Source of the DNA: DATJPR01 sp963752915 | Lineage (GTDB): Bacteria; Bacteroidota; Ignavibacteria; UBA10030; UBA6906 | Reading direction: 5' to 3' | Length of the DNA stretch: 64,000 nt | Assembly: GCA_963752915.1 (NCBI GenBank) | Contig: CAVVZZ010000011.1 | Location: 62,001 to 126,000 of the forward strand | Part shown: positions 36,441 to 45,605 of the stretch, in pieces | Layout: the number at the start of each line of letters is the position of its first letter | How positions within the stretch are numbered: position 1 is the stretch's first letter | The notes under the pieces: generated by a model | What the model saw: the letters and a program-made list of their open reading frames with translations, nothing else | Databases searched by the model: none | What the model was told of the DNA's origin: nothing | Translations under genes and position numbers: made by a program

Positions 36441-38558
36441 ATGATCTCTCTCAATCGGCTTCAAGCCGTCGGTTTCTCTCTCCTCCTTGTCGTTTCAAGC
36501 GTTAAGGGCCAATGGGTTCCCCTCGGCCCCCCGGGACTCGTAACGTCGTTGACCAAAGGGGCCGACGGACTCATCGCCGGATCGAACGGCAGCGGAGTCT
36601 TTATCCTCCCGGGGTCCTCCGGAGAATGGCAATCACGTGCAACCGCGCTCACCAGTCTCAATGTCACCTCTCTCGCCGCTGTCGGGTCAGCAATCCTCGC
36701 AGCGACAAGCGATTCCGGTGTATTCAAGAGCACCGATAATGGTTTGACCTGGGCATCGAGCAACTTTGGGATGATCGCCCTCAATATTAACGTTCTGTCC
36801 ACGATTGGCACAACCGTTTTCGCCGGACCGACGAATTATGGCGCTTTCATGTCGACCAATGAAGGAGATACCTGGGTCCCAGCGGGCAAAGGCTTTGGCT
36901 CGGGGACGGCGACGGCATTCATCGGACTGGGAGGGTTGATCTTCGGGGGATCGGCATCCGCGGGGGTCTATCTCTCGAGCGACGGAGGAAAGAATTGGTC
37001 TCAGTCGAATGCAGGGATCCCTACGCTATTTATCTCCTCACTTGCGACGGACGGCACGAATCTCTATGCAGGGACGGCGTCCAAGGGAATGTGTGTCTCA
37101 ACCGACAGAGGCACTTCCTGGAATACCAACGCCCTTACAAACGTTGTGACCATTTCCGTGGTATCACTTACCAACGGTGGAGCAAGCGTCCTTGCTGTCG
37201 GCACGTTGGACAGAGGGGTCCTTTTCTCTACCGACGGCGGGGGATCCTGGACCCCCAAAAGTCCTGAACTCGTCGACAGCACCGTCGGTTGTCTTTTCGC
37301 AGACGGTGCAACGCTCTATGCCGGATTTGGTGATGGAATTATGGAGTCTACAGACGCAGGAGCACACTGGACGAACATCAGCGCGGGTTTGTCAAATTCC
37401 GATGTGACATCCACGGCTTACAGCGATAACCGGTTGTGGGCGGGGTTGAGGAATGGAGGAGTCGTAGTATCGCAGAACAGCGGGAGCGCATGGGTCACCG
37501 CGAACAACGGGTTGACGGATCGCGAGATCGTCGCATTGACGAACATCGGAACAACAACATTTGTGGGTACGAAGGTTGGCGGGGTCTTCGCCATCCGGGA
37601 TGGCGATACGGTGTGGACAGGCAGGTCCAACTCACTTCCGGTCCTGGCCATCTCTTCACTTCAAGGAGTTGGCACGAGCCTGTTCGCAGGCCCGGGAGGT
37701 ACAGGGATCTATTATTCATCGGACGAAGGAATGTCGTGGAAACCCGGAATAGGTTCAAACCCGGGTGCCCGGGCGGGGACAATCGTTCGGTGCTTCACAT
37801 TTGGGGCGTCGACTGTGCTTGCGGGCACGGAAGGATGGGGAATCCTGATGTCTCCGGACAAGGGAAACGGGTGGCTGCTCTCGGATTCAGGGCTCACACA
37901 AAAGGATGTGTACGCGTTGGTTGGATCGCCGACGCGGGTGATCGCTGGGACCGGTGCCGGCCCGTTCATCAGCGCGGACGATGGTGAGTCGTGGTCCCCG
38001 AGAAACAACGGGTTTGGCTCTTCTTCTGTTCTTTCTCTTCTGGACGCAGGGAATTTGCTGGTCGCCGGCACAAATGGTCAGGGCGTCTTCGTTTCCACGG
38101 ACGATGGTGCCAATTGGAGGAGTGCGAACGGGGGTATCAGTGTCGGAACAATCCAGTCTCTCGCTGCGGATCCAACGTATATCTACGCCGGCACAAAATG
38201 GGGAGGCGTTGTGCGTAGAAGAATTGATGAACTCGGCGGAACGATGAGTGTAGACCCGGTCAATTCTGTGCCGCTCGGCTTTCGACTTGAGCAGAACTAT
38301 CCGAATCCGTTCAATCCGAGCACGACCATTCGATATACGATTGCAGGGAACAGGGGACAGGGGACAGGGAACAGCTATGTGCGGTTGGAGGTCTACGATG
38401 TTCTGGGGCGAAGAGTCGCAGTGCTGGTCGACGAAAAGCAATCGCCGGGGATTCATCAGGTCAAATTCGATGGTGAAATACTGTCGAGCGGGTTATATTT
38501 TTACCGTGTGACGGTCGGTAATTTTACGGCGACCAAAGCGATGATGCTGGTACGATAG
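36441..38558 (+). CDS. T9SS-sorted BNR/YCF48-like beta-propeller protein (paralog A)
   Basis: A 705-residue protein. Signal peptide, then about 14 short repeats of the form (V/L)FxSTDxGxxW (VFKSTDNGLTWASS, VYLSSDGGKNWSQS, VLFSTDGGGSWTPK), predicting one or two beta-propellers, then a type A sorting domain (NYPNPFNPSTTIRYTI to NFTATKAMMLVR). It is exported to the cell surface; the ligand is unknown. The sorting-domain loop is encoded by four heptamers (38344-38371). It is colinear with the oppositely oriented gene at 38593-40830, for example FAGPTNYGAFMST against FAGPVNFGAFFST, so the two are paralogs. ATG 36441 is set by the signal peptide. Confidence 0.87.
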   Translation: MISLNRLQAVGFSLLLVVSSVKGQWVPLGPPGLVTSLTKGADGLIAGSNGSGVFILPGSSGEWQSRATALTSLNVTSLAAVGSAILAATSDSGVFKSTDNGLTWASSNFGMIALNINVLSTIGTTVFAGPTNYGAFMSTNEGDTWVPAGKGFGSGTATAFIGLGGLIFGGSASAGVYLSSDGGKNWSQSNAGIPTLFISSLATDGTNLYAGTASKGMCVSTDRGTSWNTNALTNVVTISVVSLTNGGASVLAVGTLDRGVLFSTDGGGSWTPKSPELVDSTVGCLFADGATLYAGFGDGIMESTDAGAHWTNISAGLSNSDVTSTAYSDNRLWAGLRNGGVVVSQNSGSAWVTANNGLTDREIVALTNIGTTTFVGTKVGGVFAIRDGDTVWTGRSNSLPVLAISSLQGVGTSLFAGPGGTGIYYSSDEGMSWKPGIGSNPGARAGTIVRCFTFGASTVLAGTEGWGILMSPDKGNGWLLSDSGLTQKDVYALVGSPTRVIAGTGAGPFISADDGESWSPRNNGFGSSSVLSLLDAGNLLVAGTNGQGVFVSTDDGANWRSANGGISVGTIQSLAADPTYIYAGTKWGGVVRRRIDELGGTMSVDPVNSVPLGFRLEQNYPNPFNPSTTIRYTIAGNRGQGTGNSYVRLEVYDVLGRRVAVLVDEKQSPGIHQVKFDGEILSSGLYFYRVTVGNFTATKAMMLVR
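38344..38371 (+). repeat. Four heptamers inside a sorting domain
   Basis: CAGGGAA, CAGGGGA, CAGGGGA, CAGGGAA. They encode the Gly/Gln/Asn-rich loop between RYTI and VRLEVYD. Confidence 0.8.
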
Positions 38559-38592
38559 GTTGACAGTCAACTGTGGGGAACACGGGGACCAG

Positions 38593-40830
38593 TCACTTCA
38601 TCAGGATCATCGACTTTGTTGCGGTGAAGTTGGCTGCCGTAAGTCGATAGAAATATACTCCGCTCGCAAGCCCAGTTCCATCAAAAGGAAACGAGTACGT
38701 GCCTGCAGGGAATCGGCCATCCGCAAGCGTCGCCACCTTCCTGCCCAGAATGTCGTACACGATAAGCTTAACCCAACTGTCTACTGTCAACTGCCCGTCT
38801 CGAACTGGGTTCGAGACGAGGTCTCGTCCCGTCATAAGCGGGACGGATCCGCTGATAGGTGTTGTGGGCCCCTCGGCTCCGCTGCGAAACGCTCCGCTCG
38901 GGGCGACGACTCCTCCCACGAGGAACTGAATAGTCGTCGTCGGATTGAACGGGTTAGGGAAATTCTGCAGCAATTCGGCTTTGAACGGAAGCGGATCCGC
39001 GCCGGGTACAGTGAGTACCGTCGAAAGCAGATCTGCAACGGAACACCGACTCAGTCCTCCCAGCGCCCCTGCGGCATAGAGATCCTGTCCATCGGTAAAG
39101 AGCAGGTGAGTCGTCGCGGGTGCGCGTCCCAGGCCGGTCGCATGCCATCGCAGACCTTGATCGGTTGACACGAGGATTCCTCCGCCTTGTGTTCCGGCAA
39201 TCGCCACGTTGCCGACGGCCGCGAGGCAGGAGACCGAAAGCGAGCCGAGCCCCGCGTTTGCCGTAACCCAGCTTCCTCCCGCGTCTCGCGAGACAGAAAT
39301 TCCTGTGGCGGTTGCGGCAACGAAGAAGGAATCTGCGGCGGATACCGCGGAAACTGAGGAGTTTTGCAGTCCTGAATTTGATTGCACCCAGTTCTTTCCG
39401 TTGTCTGTGGACCGCAAGACGCCGAATCCGATCGACCCGGCAATCGTTATGCCCTTCGCGAACGCGAAGGAGCTCACTTGTGTCCCGTTGATGCCCGGTG
39501 CAGAGCCAAGCCCGATGTTCCAGTTCAGGCCGTTATCGAGAGTGAAGTAGACTCCCCGTTTCCCGGAGGCAGCAAGCACGGCCGATCCAGCAATCCCAAT
39601 CGCATTTATACCGAATCCATTGAGTTCGCCCCCGCCGATTGTCCAGACACTATCCGCCAGATTCCGATGAAAGAACTCTCCTCCGGTGGTCCCAACAAAG
39701 ATGGTGGTTCCTTGCGCCGCCATCGCGGTGACTTCATTGTTTGAGAGGTCCTGATTTACCCTCGACCATGTGGATCCTCTGTCCGAAGAGGCGAAAACCC
39801 CGCTGTGGCTAATGCCGGCGAATAAGATTCCCCCGGCAATGGCAAGGCCGGAGACCCGACTATTCGGCAGTCCCGCCCCGTGCATACTCCAATTGACCCC
39901 GCCGTCGTTCGATACACGCAGACCTTCGCCCATGGCGGCGTATGTCGTGGTGTCGACTGCAACGAGAGCACCGACGATGTTGCTCGATTGTGCCGATGTT
40001 GCGGAGATCCAGGAAGCGCCGGTGTCAGGCGAGAAGAATATTCCTCCGGACGCGGTTCCGACGATGATGTTGGTACGCGTTCGTTGGCGTGTGGAAACGG
40101 TTGTCAAGCAGGATGCATTCAAATCGGCAAGGCCATTGCTGGACGATGCCCAGGTATCTCCTCCATCCTTCGAGATGTATACGCCGCTCCCGGGGATCGC
40201 TGCAAACAGGTTCCCACCGACGGAGCAGAACGCCTGCACGCTCCCACCTCCAGGGAGCCCGGAGCTTGACGCGGTCCAGTTCTTTCCTCCGTCGCTCGTA
40301 CGGTATGCTCCGGTAGTAGTTCCCGCGAACAGAGATGTCTGAACCTGGAAAAATGTGTTGATCGTCTGCAGACCCAGACCCTTCCCCGAGGGATGCCAGG
40401 TCTGGCCACCATCGGTAGAGAAAAAAGCCCCGAAATTGACAGGGCCGGCAAAAAGGGTATCACCGATCGCAGTGATGCTTTCAATACTATTGCTGATAAG
40501 AAGCGTATTCGCCGCGCTCCATGAGACCCCATTGTCTGACGAGACAAAAATCCCCGCATCGGCGGTTGAAGCGTAGACACCCGCTGGGGATGCTGTCAGA
40601 GAGGTCACCTCGAGACTACCGAGTCCGTTCCTCGATTCAGAAAAGGAGGCTCCCTGGTCCGTGGACCTGAAGACTCCGCCTCCACGCATACCGACAAACA
40701 GTGTTCCGGAGGATTGAACAATTGAGGAGAAGAGAGACGGGGGATTCATCAAGGTCCATTGACAGCGCGCAGCGAGCGCAGAGCAAAGAAGAAGGGTGGA
40801 AATGGTGGCAAGCCGGGAGATGGGATTCAT
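38593..40830 (-). CDS. T9SS-sorted BNR/YCF48-like beta-propeller protein (paralog B)
   Basis: A 745-residue protein. Signal peptide (LATISTLLLCSALAARCQ), about 14 BNR-type repeats (VFRSTDQGASFSES, AFFSTDGGQTWHPS, GVYISKDGGDTWASS) and a sorting domain (NFPNPFNPTTTIQFLV to NFTATKSMILMK). The domain is split by an unusually long ~45-residue insertion containing stacked palindromes and a three-unit heptamer repeat. It is a full-length paralog of 36441-38558, arranged tail to tail 34 bp apart. The next gene upstream (DUF4249) ends 22 bp before this start, so co-transcription with the DUF4249/TonB genes is possible. Start ATG 40830 is set by the signal peptide. Confidence 0.87.
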   Translation of the reverse strand: MNPISRLATISTLLLCSALAARCQWTLMNPPSLFSSIVQSSGTLFVGMRGGGVFRSTDQGASFSESRNGLGSLEVTSLTASPAGVYASTADAGIFVSSDNGVSWSAANTLLISNSIESITAIGDTLFAGPVNFGAFFSTDGGQTWHPSGKGLGLQTINTFFQVQTSLFAGTTTGAYRTSDGGKNWTASSSGLPGGGSVQAFCSVGGNLFAAIPGSGVYISKDGGDTWASSSNGLADLNASCLTTVSTRQRTRTNIIVGTASGGIFFSPDTGASWISATSAQSSNIVGALVAVDTTTYAAMGEGLRVSNDGGVNWSMHGAGLPNSRVSGLAIAGGILFAGISHSGVFASSDRGSTWSRVNQDLSNNEVTAMAAQGTTIFVGTTGGEFFHRNLADSVWTIGGGELNGFGINAIGIAGSAVLAASGKRGVYFTLDNGLNWNIGLGSAPGINGTQVSSFAFAKGITIAGSIGFGVLRSTDNGKNWVQSNSGLQNSSVSAVSAADSFFVAATATGISVSRDAGGSWVTANAGLGSLSVSCLAAVGNVAIAGTQGGGILVSTDQGLRWHATGLGRAPATTHLLFTDGQDLYAAGALGGLSRCSVADLLSTVLTVPGADPLPFKAELLQNFPNPFNPTTTIQFLVGGVVAPSGAFRSGAEGPTTPISGSVPLMTGRDLVSNPVRDGQLTVDSWVKLIVYDILGRKVATLADGRFPAGTYSFPFDGTGLASGVYFYRLTAANFTATKSMILMK
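38773..38793 (-). repeat. Three heptamers inside a sorting domain
   Basis: Read on the minus strand: CAGTTGA, CAGTAGA, CAGTTGG. Located just before VKLIVYDILG, the same place as the repeats in the other T9SS genes. Confidence 0.7.
38796..38845. repeat. Cluster of three stacked palindromes within a coding region
   Basis: CGTCTCGAAC-TGG-GTTCGAGACG (38796-38818, 10-bp arms), CGAGAC-GAG-GTCTCG (38812-38826) and CGTCCCG-N7-CGGGACG (38825-38845). They encode part of the extra-long loop of paralog B's sorting domain and look like an in-frame palindromic element. Confidence 0.6.
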
Positions 40831-40852
40831 ATGCCAGCAGGCATGTGGATTG

Positions 40853-41779
40853 TCAATGCCGGATGGGGTATGTCGCAGTCGTAGTGACACTGTTTCCAAA
40901 AACCCCCAGGCCATTCGGGACGTTTGTATAATCCGGTTGATCGAGCCGAATGCTGGATTTGTCCACTGGCCCATTGTAAACATAATAGTAATTGAACAAT
41001 GCATCGTCAACCTGGATGATCTCGAATACGGCTTGCAGCCAGATCACCGGAGCGACCGGATATTTTGCACTGACCTCGTTCCGTATCAGCCCGTATTGAC
41101 CGATGTCGAACTTCATTTGCATCGTCTTTTGTGAAACGGTAAAGGACTTCACAAGCGCGAGCGAGGGAAAAACCCGAATGAGTGATCCGTTGTTGTCAAC
41201 GTAGGAAGATAGCGGTACCTCTGCCCGGTGCAGCTCCCATCCACCGTCGACATATGCGTAGTAGTCGACGAAGAAGTGCAAAACTGCGGCTCCGCTGAAA
41301 CTTCTGAACAACACGTTCAGTGTGGGGGGAGTGCCGGTCGTGCTATCAAGAGTCCGGGGATTGACCATGGACATCGTTGGAGGAATCAAGGTGGTCGTCT
41401 GAGCCGTTGCGGTCAGACCTTCAGGAGTCGTGACCTGAAGGGTATACGTCGTCCCCGGAAACACCTGAAGCTGCGGGGCGATATAGAGATTCATTGGTGC
41501 CGCGAGGCCGGAGGGGTCCAGCGTATAGATCGTGGTATCCCTGAAGACGATCGTCCCCCCGGAATAGCGGAGAACAACTGACGCGTTGCGAATGACCGGG
41601 CCGGGGGGATTCTGATACGTCGTTCCCACACGGATATATTGTGTAACACTCGACACATTCAGGATGCTGTAGACGACCAGCTTATTGCTTACGGGCCCGT
41701 CGGGTTCAAACGGCTGATTGCATGAGCCGACTGCGAGCGCGCATACTGCGGTCAAGAGTATGAGGGAGGTTCTCTGCAT
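40853..41779 (-). CDS. DUF4249 lipoprotein, TonB-receptor partner
   Basis: A 308-residue protein. Lipoprotein signal with Cys in ALAVGSCNQPFEPDGP, followed by the DUF4249 pattern (KLVVYSILNVSS, VLRYSGGTIVF, YTLQVTTPEGLTATAQTT). DUF4249 lipoproteins are usually encoded right after a CarboxypepD_reg TonB receptor, and here the receptor gene lies 3 bases upstream. The pair is probably a surface binding and import complex of unknown ligand. Start ATG 41779 gives the signal peptide directly. Confidence 0.88.
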   Translation of the reverse strand: MQRTSLILLTAVCALAVGSCNQPFEPDGPVSNKLVVYSILNVSSVTQYIRVGTTYQNPPGPVIRNASVVLRYSGGTIVFRDTTIYTLDPSGLAAPMNLYIAPQLQVFPGTTYTLQVTTPEGLTATAQTTTLIPPTMSMVNPRTLDSTTGTPPTLNVLFRSFSGAAVLHFFVDYYAYVDGGWELHRAEVPLSSYVDNNGSLIRVFPSLALVKSFTVSQKTMQMKFDIGQYGLIRNEVSAKYPVAPVIWLQAVFEIIQVDDALFNYYYVYNGPVDKSSIRLDQPDYTNVPNGLGVFGNSVTTTATYPIRH

Positions 41780-41782
41780 CGG

Positions 41783-44038
41783 TTAGAACTCTATCGTAAG
41801 GGAAGCAGTTGGGAAGAAGGGGATCATATAATCCGTCTTCCCCGTCATTCGATCGTAGTAGAGGATGTTCTTCTGATCGTACAGGTTGATAATGCTCAGC
41901 CCTGCCGTGCCGCGGAACATGCCGATCGATGTCGAATACATCAGGCTCGCATCCAACCGATGATACGCGGGGAGGCGCGCTGCGTTCTTCGCTCCGAGGG
42001 TTCTTGAAGGTGTCCCCGGTCCATCGGGAAACGGATCATCGCCGATGCCGGAAAGGGAGAGCCGATCATAGGATCCTGCATTCTGTGTAAACGGATAGCC
42101 GCTTCCGTAATCCCATCGCAGCGAAAAATCAAGACCCCGAATCAGATGAAACGTTGTCACCGCCTTGACAGTGTGCCTGCGATCGTAGCGTGGGGCGTAC
42201 GTCATGTCGTTCGCACTGACTGTCACATACGAAAGCGTGTAGCTGGCATAAATGTCGACCACTGGAGAAGCAAACCGGGTCAGAAATTCCGTCCCATAGG
42301 CCCGCCCTGTCCCGTTGATATAATCAGGATCTCCCGGATAGACTTTCGTAGCATTGTACAGTGTCAGGGAGCGATATGATTTCGAGTATCCCTGGAGGCT
42401 CAGTGCGAGCGAAGGGAAGAGGTTGCCCTCGACTCCGAAGACGTAATGATGGGCCTCTTCAGGCCGAAGTTCGCGCGGAAGAATGATCCAGGCATCAAAG
42501 AGCGAGATCAAGTCGTCTTCATTGCTTACGGTAATCAGGTTCTGTGTGAACACACCGTACGACGCCTTGGCGATCCAGTTGCCCCCAAGCCCGTAGGAAA
42601 GGGTGATCCTCGGCTGGAGTCCTTGACGAACCGGGCCGCCGTCGAGGAGCAGGAGAAGATCGGAATGAATCCCAGCGTCGATTCCGATCGGTCCCCAGGA
42701 TCCCAGATAACGCAACCACGCGAACCATTCGACTTCACTGTCTTTGATCTGATTCGGGAAGATGCCGTTGGTATAGAGAGAGTCATCCACCGACGGGAAA
42801 TTGACTTCGAAGCCCTCAAAGAACTTGTTTTGATTATCGAGAAACGAGGTCAATTCAACCTTCAGACCAAGCTCATCGAGCATCGACGAGGCGGGAGTCA
42901 CCGATGATGTCTGCTTGGGCGTGCGGGTGATTTTCGAGTACGAGTAGGAGAGAGAGGCGTCGAAGTAGGTCCGGTCATCCGCGAGGCCGGAGAGGACCGC
43001 CGACATCGCAGCATTGCGCCAGGTGTGATCGGGTTGGACCGGGTCCGAAGGGGTAACGTCGTCACCACTGACATACGCCCGAACCCCGATTCTTCCCGTC
43101 GGCGTTCCGACGGTTCCCTTCGCGAACAGGTCGTAAAAGGTTGTCGGAGCGGGATTGGGGATCAATTTGTTGATGCTGTTACTGAAGAGGGAGGAACGCC
43201 CGCTCACAAGCCAGCTGTTGTCGTCGGAAAACGGACCGTCGAGCTCAAGCTTGCCTGACAGGAAATTGATGCTCGCATTCCCCGAAACCCGTGAGAGATT
43301 CCCTTCCTTCGTGGTGACGTTCACAACGGACGAGAGCCGATCGCCATAGCCGGCGGGGAAAGCCCCCGTGTAGATTTCGGCCGCTTTGACAATGTCGGGG
43401 TCAAGAATGCTGAACAGTCCGAATGCATGAAACGGGTTGTAGATTTTCATCCCATCGAGGAGGATCAGGTTCTGGTCTCCCGCTCCGCCACGGACGAAGA
43501 ATTTCGCGCTGACATCCGAAGTCGACGTGATTCCCGGCAGCATCTGGATCGATCGCAATAAATCGTTCTGCGCAACTGCGGGGATCGTTTGCAGTTCTTG
43601 GGGACGCATGACATGGACGCTCGCACTCTTTTCTGCCAGGCTGGAAATGCCTTCGGACTGTACGACGACTTCGCCGGTCTGAATCAACCGCACGGCGAGT
43701 TTGACATTTAGCGTTAACGGCTCTCCCCCGCGAACCTGGACACGAAGAATTTTCCGTTCGTATCCCACGGCGCTGACGATCACGTCGTAGTCGCCGGGCG
43801 AAACGCTTGTAATGATGTAGAATCCAATGTCATTCGTCGTCGCCCCTTTTGTCGTCCCTCTGAGCTGCAGGTGGACGCCAGGCATCCTGTCGCCGTTCGC
43901 GCTATCTGACACGACGCCACGTATGTCGGCAGAGGTCGGACGCTGCTCCGCAGGGACGGTCGGAGATTGAGCCCGAACGTGCGGGTTCAGAGACACGAAT
44001 ACAACAGCGAGGAGCAAAGTAACGTGAGAAAACTTCAC
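41783..44038 (-). CDS. TonB-dependent receptor with CarboxypepD_reg domain (DUF4249-linked)
   Basis: A 751-residue protein. Signal peptide (FSHVTLLLAVVFVSLNPHVRAQ), CarboxypepD_reg domain (IRGVVSDSANGDRMPG to VSAVGYERKIL), TonB-box-like EVVVQSEG, plug (LRSIQMLPGITSTSD, FFVRGGAGDQNLILLDGM, AFPAGYGDRLSSVVNV) and barrel ending PFFPTASLTIEF. The C-terminal Phe is typical of outer-membrane barrels. Operon with the DUF4249 lipoprotein downstream. The substrate is unknown. Confidence 0.92.
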   Translation of the reverse strand: MKFSHVTLLLAVVFVSLNPHVRAQSPTVPAEQRPTSADIRGVVSDSANGDRMPGVHLQLRGTTKGATTNDIGFYIITSVSPGDYDVIVSAVGYERKILRVQVRGGEPLTLNVKLAVRLIQTGEVVVQSEGISSLAEKSASVHVMRPQELQTIPAVAQNDLLRSIQMLPGITSTSDVSAKFFVRGGAGDQNLILLDGMKIYNPFHAFGLFSILDPDIVKAAEIYTGAFPAGYGDRLSSVVNVTTKEGNLSRVSGNASINFLSGKLELDGPFSDDNSWLVSGRSSLFSNSINKLIPNPAPTTFYDLFAKGTVGTPTGRIGVRAYVSGDDVTPSDPVQPDHTWRNAAMSAVLSGLADDRTYFDASLSYSYSKITRTPKQTSSVTPASSMLDELGLKVELTSFLDNQNKFFEGFEVNFPSVDDSLYTNGIFPNQIKDSEVEWFAWLRYLGSWGPIGIDAGIHSDLLLLLDGGPVRQGLQPRITLSYGLGGNWIAKASYGVFTQNLITVSNEDDLISLFDAWIILPRELRPEEAHHYVFGVEGNLFPSLALSLQGYSKSYRSLTLYNATKVYPGDPDYINGTGRAYGTEFLTRFASPVVDIYASYTLSYVTVSANDMTYAPRYDRRHTVKAVTTFHLIRGLDFSLRWDYGSGYPFTQNAGSYDRLSLSGIGDDPFPDGPGTPSRTLGAKNAARLPAYHRLDASLMYSTSIGMFRGTAGLSIINLYDQKNILYYDRMTGKTDYMIPFFPTASLTIEF

Positions 44039-44438
44039 GGGGTTGGATGCTGAAGGAGTCGGGAATGACGGGGTACAATTCCGTCGTGTATGAGAAAGAA
44101 GTACAAAATTACAGCGAAATGCAAGGCGGGCACATTGTCAGATTCTATTGGAACTTATGCAATTGGAACTTGAGCAAGCATGACCATGTTGAGAAACACG
44201 AGAATGAACAACAGCCCTGGTCGAAATCTCACCAGCGCACGAGGCCAACGACGGAAATGGCAGAAAGATCTCAGTTCGTGCATGATGTACCATAATGACA
44301 CTTGCCACGATCCTCGATGCGCATCTATCATAGTCTTTGCCTGTTGATGAGGCGACGCGCGGTCGATTAAACCTCCAGCGTCTATCCCGCATCGAACACA
44401 AAATGCGAAATGTTGTCCCCGACGATGAAGGATTCCGG
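44039..44438. other. Intergenic region, 400 bp, divergent promoters
   Basis: Separates the TonB receptor (minus) from a lipoprotein gene (plus). The small inverted repeat GACGG-N9-CCGTC lies near 44068. No gene, RNA or repeat array recognised; both promoters must lie here. Confidence 0.5.
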
Positions 44439-45260
44439 ATGCTTAAGACACTTCTCTCTCATTCCTGCCTTTTTTGCTTCGCAGTCGCCACCGGGGTTCT
44501 TACCGGATGCTCATCAACCAAGGAGATGTCGAGCGATGCGGTGTCACCGAACCTGCAAATTGACGGGAATGCAAATGATTGGGAGGGAAAGCTCTACATC
44601 TTCAAAGACAAGGGCCTCCTTGTCGGAGTGCAGGACGACAGTGCTGACGTCTACGTCTGTCTCGAGGGGCTTGATCCCGCAACATCCCGCGGGATGATGC
44701 GTGGAGGCGTAACGGTTTGGTTCGATCCTGGATCTGATGACTCAAACCTCCTGGGGATCCATTACGGCGGGAGACGGCTTGCTCCTTCAAGAGACAATGA
44801 GGAGGAACTCTTCCATCCGCTCGCGCCAAGTGAAATTGAAGTCCTGCACAAAGGGGATGTCGTGGCAATGAAGGTCCCTGCGGTCAGTTCCGAGCGCGAG
44901 TATGGCCTTCAGGTGGCGCTTCGGGACTCCGGCGGGGCGGCGGTCTTCGAAATGAAAATGCCACGGAAGATAAAAGGAGGGAGCTTCGGCCTCGCGAAGG
45001 TGTCGGAGAAGAACTTGTCTCTGGACATCGAGACAGCAAAAGGGGGATTTGAGCGTTCGGGGGCAAAGACGGAAGGGGACTCCGGCGAATCCGGCGGTGG
45101 TGAAGGGCGTCGTGGAGCGGGGATGCGGGGAGGGCGGCGTGGAGGATTTGGAGGGGAGGGAGGTGGTGAAGGAGGAGGCAGAGGAGAACGAGGCGAGAAC
45201 CGCGGATCTCGCCCGGAGTCCGTTAGTTTGTCACTGAAAGTCAGGTTAGTGTCTGAATAG
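44439..45260 (+). CDS. Lipoprotein with Gly/Arg/Glu-rich tail
   Basis: A 273-residue protein. Lipoprotein signal (FCFAVATGVLTGC, Cys followed by SSTKE). Residues ~35-200 look like a small beta domain of the CBM9/DOMON-like type (LQIDGNANDWEGKLYIFKD, GLLVGVQDDSADVYVCLE, VTVWFDPGSDDSN). The last ~55 residues are a low-complexity Gly/Arg/Glu tail before a final strand (SVSLSLKVRLVSE), so the tail is an internal insertion in a loop. ATG 44439 has AAGGA upstream. Function unknown. Confidence 0.78.
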   Translation: MLKTLLSHSCLFCFAVATGVLTGCSSTKEMSSDAVSPNLQIDGNANDWEGKLYIFKDKGLLVGVQDDSADVYVCLEGLDPATSRGMMRGGVTVWFDPGSDDSNLLGIHYGGRRLAPSRDNEEELFHPLAPSEIEVLHKGDVVAMKVPAVSSEREYGLQVALRDSGGAAVFEMKMPRKIKGGSFGLAKVSEKNLSLDIETAKGGFERSGAKTEGDSGESGGGEGRRGAGMRGGRRGGFGGEGGGEGGGRGERGENRGSRPESVSLSLKVRLVSE

Positions 45261-45605
45261 AGGTTGGGGGGGACGCTTCATTTCAAGAACAATTGGCCTT
45301 TTTGTGGCCATTTTGTCGCGGCAATGATATTTTTCTTCTCAGTATCGTTTTCCTGCCACAATTCGCGCGTTTCATGTGTTATAAAAAGTAAGAGTTCCTC
45401 GCACCGTTCGAAAGGCACACGAAATCCTGCGTTGTCACTGTCTGGAACACCGGATATCATAGCGTTGGGATTCCCCTGTGCCTCATGGTTTTGAATCCGA
45501 GAATCTTAGAAAGAGAGCCCCGTCGGTGGTTCCATTAAACGACGGATCCACGGCTTCTTGTTCCCCCTTGTTACACCTCGGTTGTCTACGATGAAGGAGA
45601 CACTT
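45261..45605. other. Intergenic region, 345 bp
   Basis: Holds the weak hairpin at 45294 and the promoter region of the redox operon. A 76-codon reading frame at 45264-45494 has no signal, ribosome site or family and is judged spurious. Confidence 0.5.
45294..45314 (+). terminator. Weak terminator-like hairpin
   Basis: TGGCC (45294-45298) and GGCCA (45306-45310) pair across a T-rich loop and are followed by TTTT. Confidence 0.35.

Noticed and set aside
38344..38371. Repeat arrays as possible CRISPR
   Set aside because: Units are 7-8 bases with no spacers and no cas genes; they are simple tandem repeats.
45264..45494. 76-codon frame before the redox operon
   Set aside because: No ribosome site, no homology-like pattern, poor composition; treated as intergenic.
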